Source of the DNA: Adlercreutzia agrestimuris
GTDB taxonomy: Bacteria > Actinomycetota > Coriobacteriia > Coriobacteriales > Eggerthellaceae
Direction: 5' to 3'
DNA length: 64,000 nt
Assembly: GCF_943193125.1 (NCBI RefSeq)
Contig: NZ_CALPCX010000002.1
Location: forward strand, 310,001 to 374,000
The translations under genes were made by a program, and so were the position numbers. Shown here piece after piece: positions 8,931-17,309 of this stretch (position 1 is its first letter; each line of letters begins with the position of its first letter). The notes under the pieces were generated by a model. It did no database searches and was not told the origin of the DNA. It was given only the letters and a program-made list of their open reading frames with translations.

Positions 8931-11900
8931 TTAACCACCACTTTTCCAGAGCGGATCTCGTTCAGCAAAACAGCTTTCAAGCCCTCGATATAAGATTCAA
9001 CATCCTCTTCATTTTTGATGAAGGGAGAGCCCGTAATTCGCTTTAATACCTCAGAAATCGATACAGATTGAACTGGTTCCGGGTCTGATCCTACGACACC
9101 TTCGGAGTCGGGATCGACAACTGGGCTAGGAGGATTGAGCAGTGAGAGGAGGAAGCTGGCGTTTCGCTCCATGAAAGTCGCAGCAAAGCCCTTTATCTCA
9201 TATGCGCCCTGGGCGCCATCGAGCTCGTTTGTGGCTTTCTCGAAAACCTCATCGATGCACGTCTTCTGGGCAGCATCCAAAGCCACATATTCGTTCATGT
9301 TCTTGAACCTATCATGGTTTATCTTGAGCTGTTCTGTTTCGTGTTCTTTGAGCGAGGCGAGCTGGGAGGCGATCTCGTCTTGAGCGCGCCTGATCTTTCC
9401 GCTCACGCGGGCGATTTCGCTTGACTTGTAGACTTGCGGGTCTTCGACGACTGTACGCACCTCTGCGATGAACTCTTCATCATCAGCGATAGGCGCATCG
9501 ACAGCACGAGCCTCTCGAAGACCTCTATTCAAGAACGATCTTGCCTCAGACCACTTCTGCTGCATTGGGGAGCCTGCGACAAAGGTACGCATCTTGTCCA
9601 TATCTTCTTTGGCGAGAGCTATTTCATCTACATGCTCGGGGAAGTCCGTTGCGATCCATTGCCAATTCGAGCCGAGCGCATTTATCACGCGTCTCACGAG
9701 AGTAAGGCCTTCCTTGTAATCGGTAGCGAATGGATACGCCATTGCAGCCGATTCGCTTTGCTGCCAAGGAGAAGAGGTGTTCTCAAGATAGGCAGATAGC
9801 TCACGAGCGATAGCCTTTGCGTCGTTCTCAGCAGGACTCGTACCGGTCAAGGCTTTGTATCCGAAAACGATCTCGTTGAGCCTGTCGGAATCGACGTCAG
9901 CAACCTTGCTCACTACGAGCTTGTCGAGCTCCTGGTTCTTCTTGAGCGCGTTTCCAAGCTCGGTTTTTTCAAGCAGAGACCCCGTGCGCCTTACCTCGAT
10001 CTTTCCAATGCCGCTGAGCATGGCAACGGCATTTCTCACGACGATGTCCGGCCATCCGTAAACACTTTTGCCGAAATAGGCCGTGAGACTTGATAAGCCG
10101 TCGCCTCCGACAGTCACGACGCCCCCGCTTGAGAGCACGCCAATTTGGGAGTAGAGGGTTTCAGTATACTCAGGGAGCATCCCATCGAGTTTTGTCTGAG
10201 CCGCTACGCAGTTGTTGTAGACATCTGTATCGGTGATTCTCTCAGATACTTGCTGAAGACCGGTGTAGGACTTCTTGACGAGCTCTGACATGGCGTTTGC
10301 AAGAGCATCCTTGCCGGTACCGGAAAGCGAGTCAGTAACCTCAGCGCCTCCCGCGCTATAGCGCGCCTCTGCGAGTAGGTCGGTGAACTCATCCCTGATC
10401 TTAGAATAAAGGGCCATGTTAGCATCGCGCTTGTCCATGAGGATGGCGGCACGGACTTCGCCGCTAGTGCCATGCACGTTGGCGTACTTTTCAGTTTGCT
10501 TGTAGATGCGGATATCGGAGATCAACGAATCCGCTCCCATGAGAGCTACAGAGAGGGTCTTTGGGGCCGATGGAATGGTGGAGAGCGGAGATCCCTCGTC
10601 CCACGATGTGAGGATATCGACTGATAGGTCGTTTCTTTGGATGCCTTGCCCATTGCCATCGACCTTCAGGTTGAATGGATAGACATGCTCGAAGGCGCCG
10701 TTCTTGTATGTCGCACGAAGGGAACCTACAGCTTCCTTTACGAGCTCCGCTATAGTGGCCTCGATGTCTGCTGTGGATATTGAGGTATTCCTGATTTCAC
10801 GCTCTATGTCTTTTTCCTCGTCGGTGAGGTACTCATAGACATTGTTGTTGCGACGGATGTAGACCTGTCGTTCTAGGTTGGAGAGCGCATCTTTCACGTT
10901 CTGCTCAAGAACTGAAGTGTTCTCTTTGAATGAGCCGTAGAGGAGCACGCGCAGGTTTCCGGCGGTCGCTTTGAAGTCCTTGCAGTACTTGACCAGAAGA
11001 AGCGCTTTGAGCACACGTATTGCAAGTGGATCGTCTGTGAGCTGCCCCTCAGCAATGGTGATCTGTCCGTAGACCTCGCTCTTGAGCGAATTGCGGAGCC
11101 CTTCGAACATGAGGTCGAAAGTGGCGAGCGCCTGTTCTTCAGTGCTTGCCGGAGCATTTCCATTGAGACCGTTCGCCATACGGATGGCGACCTCTTGGAA
11201 CACGCCGAGCATCGATCTGGCTCCTGTCGAGTGATGGCGTCCAGTGAAGCCGTTGTAGTCCGAAAGCCCTCGCATGGCAGTGATGAACAGATCGAACTGA
11301 TAGGGCACGAAGGGGTATGTGTCCACGAAATCATCGGCATCTGCGTAGACTTTATAGCTCTTCGAGCCATCGGCGAAATCGAAGAGCACACGGAAGTCGT
11401 CCTTATAGGAATCGTACATGTTGTCGAGGGCGGGAGTGGCATCGGGATTCTTCGCTAGCAGCCTTTGTTTAATGACGGTCTTCGCATCCGATGAGGTGAG
11501 CTGGATCTTGATCTTGAAGCGTGCCTGGATTTTGGAGAAGTCGTTAGCGCTGTTCTCGCTCATCTCGCCCACGATATCCTCGACGTTTTCCTGCGACGTG
11601 ACGAGCACCCATGAGGCTCCGTCGCAGTAGTCATTGAGGTCCTCTGCGACCGTCTGGAGATTCACCATAAGCTCGGTGTTGTTGGCTATGAATTGACCGA
11701 CCTCATCCACGAAGAAGTTCAAGCGGAAGCCTGGCTCCTTGGTGTCGATGTAGTCTTTGACCTGGAGCGCGAAATCCTTGACGGACGGCTGATAGGTGTC
11801 CTTGTAGTAGCGGATGATATTGTCTGTGGCGCCTTCAGGGTTCCCAAGCGCCGCATCGAAGGCCGCATCAATCTTCTTCGCATGGAGGGCGGCTGATTTG

Positions 11901-12484
11901 CGGACATCTTCCCAAGGCTTTCCGCAGATCGCTTGAACCTGTTGCTTGAAGGACTCCAGATGCCCTTCCTTATCCAGGTCGTACTCCAGTTTAGCGATGT
12001 GCTGCTGGTCTCCGTCGAAATAGCCTAGATGCGAATTGAATGATTTGATGAATGCGGCTAGCAACGCGCCCGCCTCTGTTCGCCCCTGGTTCGGGGCGAC
12101 GGAATCGATGTTGAAAAGAATGCTTTCCGAAGGGTGTTTCTCGCGTGCGACTTCCATAGCGCTATGAAGAGAAGGGCTGTCCTTGACCTTGGGCAAGATG
12201 TAGTCGAAGGCGCGCATCCCTTCCACAGTGCGGTCTTCGAGGAGCACTGCCAAAATCTTCAGCATATGAGATTTACCGGAGCCGAAGAAGCCGGATATCC
12301 AAGCCCCGTTGCCCGTTGCGTCCACATCGTTGTACTCATCGAAGAAGCGAAGGAGATGCCCTTGGATCTCGGGTGTCACCACATACTCTTCGAGCTCGTT
12401 TGCCAGATGCTCCTCGCTCCCGGCCTTGACGACAGGATCGATCGCACGATCGATGGGCTTTGCATACATTTCCTTGAATTCCAT
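8927..12484 (-). CDS. brxC: BrxC, BREX P-loop ATPase
   Basis: 1185 residues. The Walker A motif GFFGSGKSH lies at residues 65-73, close to the N-terminus as usual for BrxC/PglY (DUF499-like, ORC/Cdc6-type AAA ATPase). A Walker B-like FFVDEVGQFI follows near residue 265. The rest is largely helical and charged. BrxC is an essential BREX component, thought to act with PglX and BrxL at DNA. The start ATG at 12484 has an AGGAAGG site and lies 15 bases after brxB. Confidence 0.95.
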   Translation of the reverse strand: MEFKEMYAKPIDRAIDPVVKAGSEEHLANELEEYVVTPEIQGHLLRFFDEYNDVDATGNGAWISGFFGSGKSHMLKILAVLLEDRTVEGMRAFDYILPKVKDSPSLHSAMEVAREKHPSESILFNIDSVAPNQGRTEAGALLAAFIKSFNSHLGYFDGDQQHIAKLEYDLDKEGHLESFKQQVQAICGKPWEDVRKSAALHAKKIDAAFDAALGNPEGATDNIIRYYKDTYQPSVKDFALQVKDYIDTKEPGFRLNFFVDEVGQFIANNTELMVNLQTVAEDLNDYCDGASWVLVTSQENVEDIVGEMSENSANDFSKIQARFKIKIQLTSSDAKTVIKQRLLAKNPDATPALDNMYDSYKDDFRVLFDFADGSKSYKVYADADDFVDTYPFVPYQFDLFITAMRGLSDYNGFTGRHHSTGARSMLGVFQEVAIRMANGLNGNAPASTEEQALATFDLMFEGLRNSLKSEVYGQITIAEGQLTDDPLAIRVLKALLLVKYCKDFKATAGNLRVLLYGSFKENTSVLEQNVKDALSNLERQVYIRRNNNVYEYLTDEEKDIEREIRNTSISTADIEATIAELVKEAVGSLRATYKNGAFEHVYPFNLKVDGNGQGIQRNDLSVDILTSWDEGSPLSTIPSAPKTLSVALMGADSLISDIRIYKQTEKYANVHGTSGEVRAAILMDKRDANMALYSKIRDEFTDLLAEARYSAGGAEVTDSLSGTGKDALANAMSELVKKSYTGLQQVSERITDTDVYNNCVAAQTKLDGMLPEYTETLYSQIGVLSSGGVVTVGGDGLSSLTAYFGKSVYGWPDIVVRNAVAMLSGIGKIEVRRTGSLLEKTELGNALKKNQELDKLVVSKVADVDSDRLNEIVFGYKALTGTSPAENDAKAIARELSAYLENTSSPWQQSESAAMAYPFATDYKEGLTLVRRVINALGSNWQWIATDFPEHVDEIALAKEDMDKMRTFVAGSPMQQKWSEARSFLNRGLREARAVDAPIADDEEFIAEVRTVVEDPQVYKSSEIARVSGKIRRAQDEIASQLASLKEHETEQLKINHDRFKNMNEYVALDAAQKTCIDEVFEKATNELDGAQGAYEIKGFAATFMERNASFLLSLLNPPSPVVDPDSEGVVGSDPEPVQSVSISEVLKRITGSPFIKNEEDVESYIEGLKAVLLNEIRSGKVVVK

Positions 12485-12499
12485 TGCAGCTAACCTTCC

Positions 12500-13105
12500 T
12501 TAGAGGTCGAAGACATTGGTTGCTCGGTAGTAACCACCGTTAGCTCCCGAGGGTATATTGAGGATGTCAAGCGATGTCGTCCCATCAGAGAGCTGCTTGT
12601 ACTCTCCGGGAAAGACGAGCACGACAGGAATGGCGACATCGAGTTCCGAGAGAAGCGCATGGGTCCTGATGTAGGGAAAGGTCTCACCAACCCCCGTTAT
12701 GAAGGCGATATCGCATCCCGACTCCTTAATAGTCTGCTCCACAGTTGGCTTGAGTGCTTCTCCGACGCTGATCGTGTCTTGGAGCATCATGATAAGCTCG
12801 TCTCGCGAGTTGTCGCCCTCTGCTTCGCAAAGGGGCTCCCAGAGCTCATGGTCATCAAGGTATGCGAGTACGATGTCATAAAGGTTGATGTTCGCTGCTT
12901 TGACGTCGTGCCGAGGCAGCTCTTCATCAGCGAGAACGCGGATGAGATCTTTGGCATATGCCTCCTGCACAGGCTTATAGGGCAGCACGTAGAGGTTATG
13001 CCGCATGAGATAGCCATTCTTGCCCAGAAGAGCAGGGTCGGTGAGCTGGCTGGTGATAAACCCACGGCACTCAGCGCTTGCAATGTTGTCGAACTTGCGC
13101 GTCAT
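12500..13105 (-). CDS. brxB: BrxB, DUF1788 protein
   Basis: 201 residues, the usual size of the DUF1788 family. Recognisable parts are GYLMRHNLYVLPYKP near residue 33 and, at the C-terminus, VVLVFPGEYKQLSDG followed by a YYRATNV ending typical of BrxB. Its biochemical role in BREX is not settled. The start overlaps the brxA stop in an ATGA (13105-13102), so the genes are coupled. Confidence 0.93.
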   Translation of the reverse strand: MTRKFDNIASAECRGFITSQLTDPALLGKNGYLMRHNLYVLPYKPVQEAYAKDLIRVLADEELPRHDVKAANINLYDIVLAYLDDHELWEPLCEAEGDNSRDELIMMLQDTISVGEALKPTVEQTIKESGCDIAFITGVGETFPYIRTHALLSELDVAIPVVLVFPGEYKQLSDGTTSLDILNIPSGANGGYYRATNVFDL

Positions 13106-13698
13106 GAGATCGCACCTACCTTAGGAAAAAGGGATAGGTCGTCCGAACTTTCGCGCTTTATGAGCGAGACAAAGGATGGACTGGGATAGATCGGCGTGAT
13201 AGTGCCGGAACGGTCAAGCAAGCCACAGTCGCGCGCCATGCCGAAGACGCGGATCTTTACCTTCTCGCGTGATGCATCCGTGAGTTTCGCGAGCTCTTGA
13301 TGTTCGTACATCTTGTCTTCGACGAAAGCCTGGTATACCTCTTTAGTTACATCGGGTTTCATTTTCGCGAAACGCTCCGCGATTAGCTCGCTAGAAAATT
13401 CGCGCATGAAAGGATATGTGCGGCAAAACGTGATCCAGGTAATAGCCGAGAGGTCATCGCCTGAGCAATTAGCGAGATATTCGAGCTCTTCAGGGCTTAG
13501 GGTCCTAAGCCTCTTTATCAGCTCGGAGCCGATGCGCTTTTTGTTGCTTGTGGTATTCAACTGAAGCAGGTTGTCGTCAAGCACGGAAGCCTTAACGGCA
13601 TCCCAGTTACCTTTATCAAGATATGCACGCGCGGTCAGAACCATCTCTTGCTTGTACGTACCCGCACCAGTGAGGGATAGGCAGTAACTATAATTCAT
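13102..13698 (-). CDS. brxA: BrxA, DUF1819 protein
   Basis: 198 residues if started at the ATG at 13698. That start gives the family-like N-terminus MNYSYCLSLTGAGTYKQEM and overlaps the upstream antitoxin gene by 11 bases. An in-frame ATG at 13758 would add 20 residues that match nothing expected and deepen the overlap. BrxA is a small helical DNA-binding-type protein (NusB-like fold) of BREX type 1. Confidence 0.9.
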   Translation of the reverse strand: MNYSYCLSLTGAGTYKQEMVLTARAYLDKGNWDAVKASVLDDNLLQLNTTSNKKRIGSELIKRLRTLSPEELEYLANCSGDDLSAITWITFCRTYPFMREFSSELIAERFAKMKPDVTKEVYQAFVEDKMYEHQELAKLTDASREKVKIRVFGMARDCGLLDRSGTITPIYPSPSFVSLIKRESSDDLSLFPKVGAIS

Positions 13699-13882
13699 CC
13701 GCACCGCCGTTTCCGCAAGCATCAGCGATAGCCTGAATTCGATCGTACTCATCGGCATCGATGAGTACGAGGTATTTGTTTCCTCGCTTCGTCAGATAGA
13801 TGGGCTCTTTTGTCTCCTCCGCGAATTCGGCGACCTCACCGAACTTGCGTTGGAGGTCAGTGACTGGTCTGATGTTGGCCAT
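13688..13882 (-). CDS. Phd/YefM-family antitoxin heading the BREX operon
   Basis: 64 residues, MANIRPVTDLQRKFGEVAEF then EPIYLTKRGNKYLVLIDADEY, the standard Phd/YefM N-terminal DNA-binding domain with a short tail. The start at 13882 has a GGAGACTC site; a longer in-frame start (13909) lacks one. No RelE/Doc/YoeB toxin lies next to it: its 3' end overlaps brxA. Phd proteins repress their own promoters, so I infer that it is the local repressor of the BREX operon, in place of the WYL-type BrxR seen elsewhere, or an orphan antitoxin guarding the locus. Only its sequence and position are seen directly. Confidence 0.88.
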   Translation of the reverse strand: MANIRPVTDLQRKFGEVAEFAEETKEPIYLTKRGNKYLVLIDADEYDRIQAIADACGNGGADEL

Positions 13883-14377
13883 GAGTCTCCTAAATATGGA
13901 TTTTAACATGTATTAGACAATGTATCAGAGTCCCCAATACCATGCGATAAGCAATCGGGGAAACATCTTGAAAGCAACTTTATTCAAATGAATTTCAAAA
14001 TGATATAGGCGCTAAAGTCACCAAAGACAGAAGCGTTTAGTGGACGAAGTAGCTGGTAATCATTTAGATACAGAGTGGTGAGGTCAAGTGTGTTGCCATG
14101 TATCTAAATGCTTGCCCTTGACTGAACAACAGCAGCCAATAAAGATAATTGTGGAAAGGGAAAAGTTAGAACAGTACACTTTGGCTTTTCCCTTGCCTGT
14201 GCTTTTTCAATGTATCAAACGGAACAACTCAGTTCCGGGGGTCACATAGTAAAGGGATGTCAAGAGGAGGTTTGCTCCTTTGCGTTTAGGGCTTTGTAAA
14301 GCAAAGTATTAAATGTAAGGCTTCGACAAAGTGAAGCACTTGTATTCTGATATCTGGACGTTACAATATTTTTAAAA
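13883..14377. promoter_or_regulatory. BREX promoter region with repeated TGTATC motifs
   Basis: No gene is visible. On the minus strand a TTGGGG ... TAATAC pair about 16 bases apart lies upstream of the antitoxin start. The decamer CAATGTATCA occurs at 13918 and again at 14208. A perfect 12-bp inverted repeat, CATTTAGATACA (14061-14072) / TGTATCTAAATG (14099-14110), lies between them. These are candidate operator sites for the Phd-like protein, by position only. Confidence 0.4.
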
Positions 14378-14491
14378 TGACGCAGAGAAGAAGCGTTATT
14401 TTCGCAAGCGTAAACTTCATGAAACTGAAAGGTGTTACATGCACTAAAGCGGTTTCAGACACTGCGCGGCTGAAACAAAGCCGGAAGATTT

Positions 14492-14785
14492 ATGCTTGAC
14501 CAATTTAATGCTCACAAGGAGTTTGGTGTATCTGCTGAGGAGATTGCAATAATAATGGAAGAGGCTGAGGAACTTGTATCGCTTGTTTCGGATAGCTTTA
14601 TCTATGGAAATGAGTGCTTGGATTTGATAGCCAATGAACGAGTTCCTATCTAGATTCTTGACTCTTTCGAAGAATTGAGGAATCGAATCATCGGCATCAA
14701 GGAAGAAGTTAAATATGAATTTGGTAATAATACTTTCTCTAGCAGTTGCGCTGATCACTTTCGTATCACTATTGGCAGTTAGCAA
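14492..14785 (+). pseudogene. Small helical ORF with an in-frame TAG
   Basis: Starts MLDQFNAHKEFGVSAEEIAI, runs 53 codons to a TAG at 14651-14653, then continues in frame with protein-like sequence (ILDSFEELRNRIIGIKEE) before running into the next gene. No family recognised. Either a short real gene or one broken by the amber codon. Confidence 0.35.
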
Positions 14786-15035
14786 TCCTAATGATGGATC
14801 GACCACTGAAGGCATGGCCGATTACGGTGTCTCCAATCAAGGTTGCCTCGGGGGCTGTTTGATGCTTCCGATGATCTTGATCGTGCGACCTTTTGAGTTC
14901 TTGTTCTCTGCTTTCGGCACTGTCGCATCAGCTAACGACGAGGCGAAAAGACGATCTATCCGAAATAAGGCCATTGGGTCCCTGATTGTAGGGCTCATTT
15001 TTGGTGTGCTCTTTTTTGTTTTTGTTCTGAACTAA
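14715..15035 (+). CDS. Small two-segment membrane protein
   Basis: 106 residues with an AAGGAAG site before the ATG. Hydrophobic segments at about residues 2-22 (LVIILSLAVALITFVSLLAV) and 85-105 (AIGSLIVGLIFGVLFFVFV), with a weaker one near 45-60. The central GCLGGCLMLPM is cysteine- and glycine-rich. Lies in the decayed area between BREX and the caspase cassette. Function unknown; an immunity or accessory role cannot be judged. Confidence 0.55.
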   Translation: MNLVIILSLAVALITFVSLLAVSNPNDGSTTEGMADYGVSNQGCLGGCLMLPMILIVRPFEFLFSAFGTVASANDEAKRRSIRNKAIGSLIVGLIFGVLFFVFVLN

Positions 15036-15093
15036 AACACGGAGTAGCAAAAGGAGTCTCACGGGACTGTTCAGAAACCTGCTTGATGGTTAG

Positions 15094-15273
15094 GCTGCCC
15101 CAAAATGCGAGAAATGTGATGGATCTTTAGAGTATAATCCCGAGAAGTCGCTTAAGACCTGCATGGATACGTTTATGAGTGGTGGTTATTTCATACGAGA
15201 TGACGCCAGAAATGGATCAGCCAAGAAGTATTTCAAATGCAAGCGCTTTGGAAATAAGGTCACGCGAGGCTAA
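15094..15273 (+). pseudogene. Zinc-ribbon-like gene fragment
   Basis: The frame reads APKCEKCDGSLEYNPEKSLK, then two further cysteines before the stop at 15271. CxxC pairs suggest the end of a zinc-ribbon domain. There is no start codon and a stop lies immediately upstream, so it is a remnant. Confidence 0.35.
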
Positions 15274-15291
15274 TTCATCAACTTGTCGTAG

Positions 15292-15536
15292 GGGGGGACT
15301 GCGGCGAGAGCTCGCATTCTCTTAAGGATCCAACGCCTTGTGGTCACGGGCAACTTCGGTGAGCGAAACCAGTGGGTGATGGCGTCTTCGAGATGCGCAT
15401 CGTATATGGCCCAGGCTACCGCCTCTACTATGTGCTAAGAGGAAGTGAAATGGTTTTACTCCTTGTGGGCGTGGACAAATTCTCGCAACATAAGGACGTT
15501 GTGAAGGCAAAGAAACTGAATCAGGAATACAAGTGA
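15292..15536 (+). pseudogene. RelE/HigB-type (Gp49-like) toxin remnant
   Basis: Frame one gives ARILLRIQRLVVTGNFG; after a +1 shift near 15361 it continues KPVGDGVFEMRIVYGPGYRL and ends with the family-like KFSQHKDVVKAKKLNQEYK. This matches the phage-derived Gp49-like/HigB addiction toxins, which read almost the same across that join. The N-terminal third is missing. It precedes its cognate antitoxin remnant by 10 bases, as in intact modules. Confidence 0.7.
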
Positions 15537-15545
15537 TGGGGAATA

Positions 15546-15833
15546 ATGATGAAGACTGCAACGAAATGGGATGCATCCGAATACCTTGAGACAGAGGCGG
15601 ATATTGCCGCATACCTGAACGCCGCCCTTGAAAATGGGGATACCGCCGTAATCGCCGCTGCACTAGGCGACATTGCTCGCGCAAAGGGGATGACCTAGCT
15701 CGCTAGAGAAACCGGCATCACTCGTGACGGTCTATATAAAGCGCTTTCGCCTACAGGCAATCCATTATTCGATACTGTACAGAAAGTTGTCAGAGCATTT
15801 GGGCTCAAACTTGATGTTGCTTTATCGATTTAG
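15546..15833 (+). pseudogene. HigA-like addiction antitoxin with in-frame TAG
   Basis: Reads MMKTATKWDASEYLETEADI ... ARAKGMT, then TAG at 15696-15698, then LARETGITRDGLYKALSPTG in the same frame to a stop at 15831. Intact relatives have glutamine (GMTQLAKETG) at the stop position, so a single CAG-to-TAG change explains it. Without the TAG it would be a complete 95-residue HTH antitoxin partner of the broken toxin upstream. Confidence 0.7.
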
Positions 15834-15889
15834 TGCGTGTTCGCTAATACCTATCAAGAAAGATTTAGTCAGAAAGGTCAGGAGAATAC

Positions 15890-16861
15890 TTGAACACAAG
15901 AAAGGCGATGGTAATAGGGATTGATGAGTACAATCCTCCACTCTATGGATGCTGTAATGACGCAGAGTCCATTGCAGACATTCTGTCTAAGAACGAAGAT
16001 GGCTCGAAGAACTTCAGTGTTGAGCTTCATAAAAACATAATGACTAAAGGCGAGTTGCTTTCGCTTATTAAGCGCTGCTTTGAAGGGGATTGCGAAACAG
16101 CTCTTCTCTTCTTTTCTGGCCATGGTCACATTGCGATAGATGGCGGATACTTAGTCACACCAGATTATTCACAAGATGATTGGGGTGTCCCACTTCAATC
16201 AGTGCTATCAATTGCGACTCAATCCTCCTGTAAGAACAAGGTTATTATTCTTGATTGCTGCCATTCAGGGTCAATGGGTGAAATCACAACTCTAGGAGAG
16301 AATAATGCAGTAATCGGTGAGGGGATGACGGTTCTCTCCTCTAGCAGAAGACATGAGCCGTCCGTAGAAAAAAATGGGCATGGCGTTTTCACCTCTCTTC
16401 TACTTGAGGCACTCCGTGGTTGTGCAGCGGATGTTACCGGCTACATTACACCTGGATCGATCTATTCTTATGTCGACAAAGCCCTAGGGCCATGGGGTCA
16501 GCGACCTGTATTTAAAACAAATGTAAATAGCTTTGTATCTTTAAGGTGCGTAAATCCTATGGTTCCACTTGACTCTCTTCGTCAGATAACAAGCTTATTT
16601 AACTCAGAGGATGAATACTTTAAGCTCGATCCTTCTTTTGAACCTACTAACTCTCCTGATGTCGAACATGAAGTCGTTGAGCCTTTTGCTTTGAAGGAAA
16701 ATACTGAAAAGCTTGCGTTGCTTCAACAGTACGAAGGAGCTGGGCTTGTTAGACCGCTTGGCGCAGATCACATGTACTATGCCGCGATGTGGTCCAAAGC
16801 ATGCTGTCTTACTGAACTTGGTAAACAATATTGGCGGCTGGTTTCATCAGAAATGATTTAG
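15890..16861 (+). CDS. Caspase-like protease (peptidase C14), first of cassette
   Basis: 323 residues. Caspase fold with the catalytic histidine in FFSGHGH (H78) and the cysteine in ILDCCHSG (C124), the spacing expected for metacaspase-like bacterial proteases. The TTG start at 15890 has AGGAG six bases upstream; an ATG at 15908 would cut into the first strand. After residue ~225 comes a short linker and a compact C-terminal segment (LLQQYEGAGLVRP ... CLTELGKQYWRLV) that looks like a small winged-helix module. Bacterial caspases of this kind act as death effectors in phage defence. It is followed after 16 bases by a TIR-like gene, which supports a signalling-activated effector. Codon use is AT-richer than in the BREX genes. 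Confidence 0.9.
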   Translation: MNTRKAMVIGIDEYNPPLYGCCNDAESIADILSKNEDGSKNFSVELHKNIMTKGELLSLIKRCFEGDCETALLFFSGHGHIAIDGGYLVTPDYSQDDWGVPLQSVLSIATQSSCKNKVIILDCCHSGSMGEITTLGENNAVIGEGMTVLSSSRRHEPSVEKNGHGVFTSLLLEALRGCAADVTGYITPGSIYSYVDKALGPWGQRPVFKTNVNSFVSLRCVNPMVPLDSLRQITSLFNSEDEYFKLDPSFEPTNSPDVEHEVVEPFALKENTEKLALLQQYEGAGLVRPLGADHMYYAAMWSKACCLTELGKQYWRLVSSEMI

Positions 16862-16877
16862 GTTGAAAGGAAATGCA

Positions 16878-17264
16878 ATGAAAAAACGTGTTTTTATCAG
16901 CTTTGACTATGACTACGACAATGACTTAAAGAATCTTCTCGTTGGTCAGGCGCGCAACGATGATTCCCCTTTTGAGATCATCGATATGTCCATTAAGGAG
17001 TCCATATCGGGCGACTGGAAGACCAACGCTAGAAGAAGAATCAAGGGGTGCGATGTTGTGATTGTTATTTGTGGACAGCACACAAATACCGCAAGTGGCG
17101 TAAATGCCGAGTTAGCTATAGCCCAAGAGGAGGCGGTCGACTACTTTCTCTTGTCGGGTCGCTCGGAAGGTGTAAACAAAAAGCCTACAAGAGCTAAAAC
17201 ATCAGACAAAATCTATAGATGGACTTGGGATAATCTTAAAGCGCTAATCAATGGCGCTAGATAG
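16878..17264 (+). CDS. TIR-like protein, DUF1863/ThsB type
   Basis: 128 residues, essentially one domain. KRVFISFDYDYDNDLKN at the start, DWKTNARRRIKGCDVVIVIC in the middle and AELAIAQEE near residue 80 are hallmarks of the MTH538/DUF1863 TIR-like family that includes Thoeris ThsB. The ending (YRWTWDNLKALI) is complete. ThsB-type TIR proteins sense infection and make cyclic ADP-ribose signals from NAD+. I infer that this protein makes the activating signal for one or both neighbouring caspases. The ATG at 16878 has an AAAGGA site; the upstream TTG at 16863 does not fit as well. Confidence 0.88.
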   Translation: MKKRVFISFDYDYDNDLKNLLVGQARNDDSPFEIIDMSIKESISGDWKTNARRRIKGCDVVIVICGQHTNTASGVNAELAIAQEEAVDYFLLSGRSEGVNKKPTRAKTSDKIYRWTWDNLKALINGAR

Positions 17265-17309
17265 TAGCTAACGATACTTCCCGCCAAATTGATGAGATGA
17301 ATTTCAAAC

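Noticed and set aside
14444..14815. 123-codon minus-strand ORF
   Set aside because: Opposite the better supported 14492 and 14715 ORFs and without a ribosome site.
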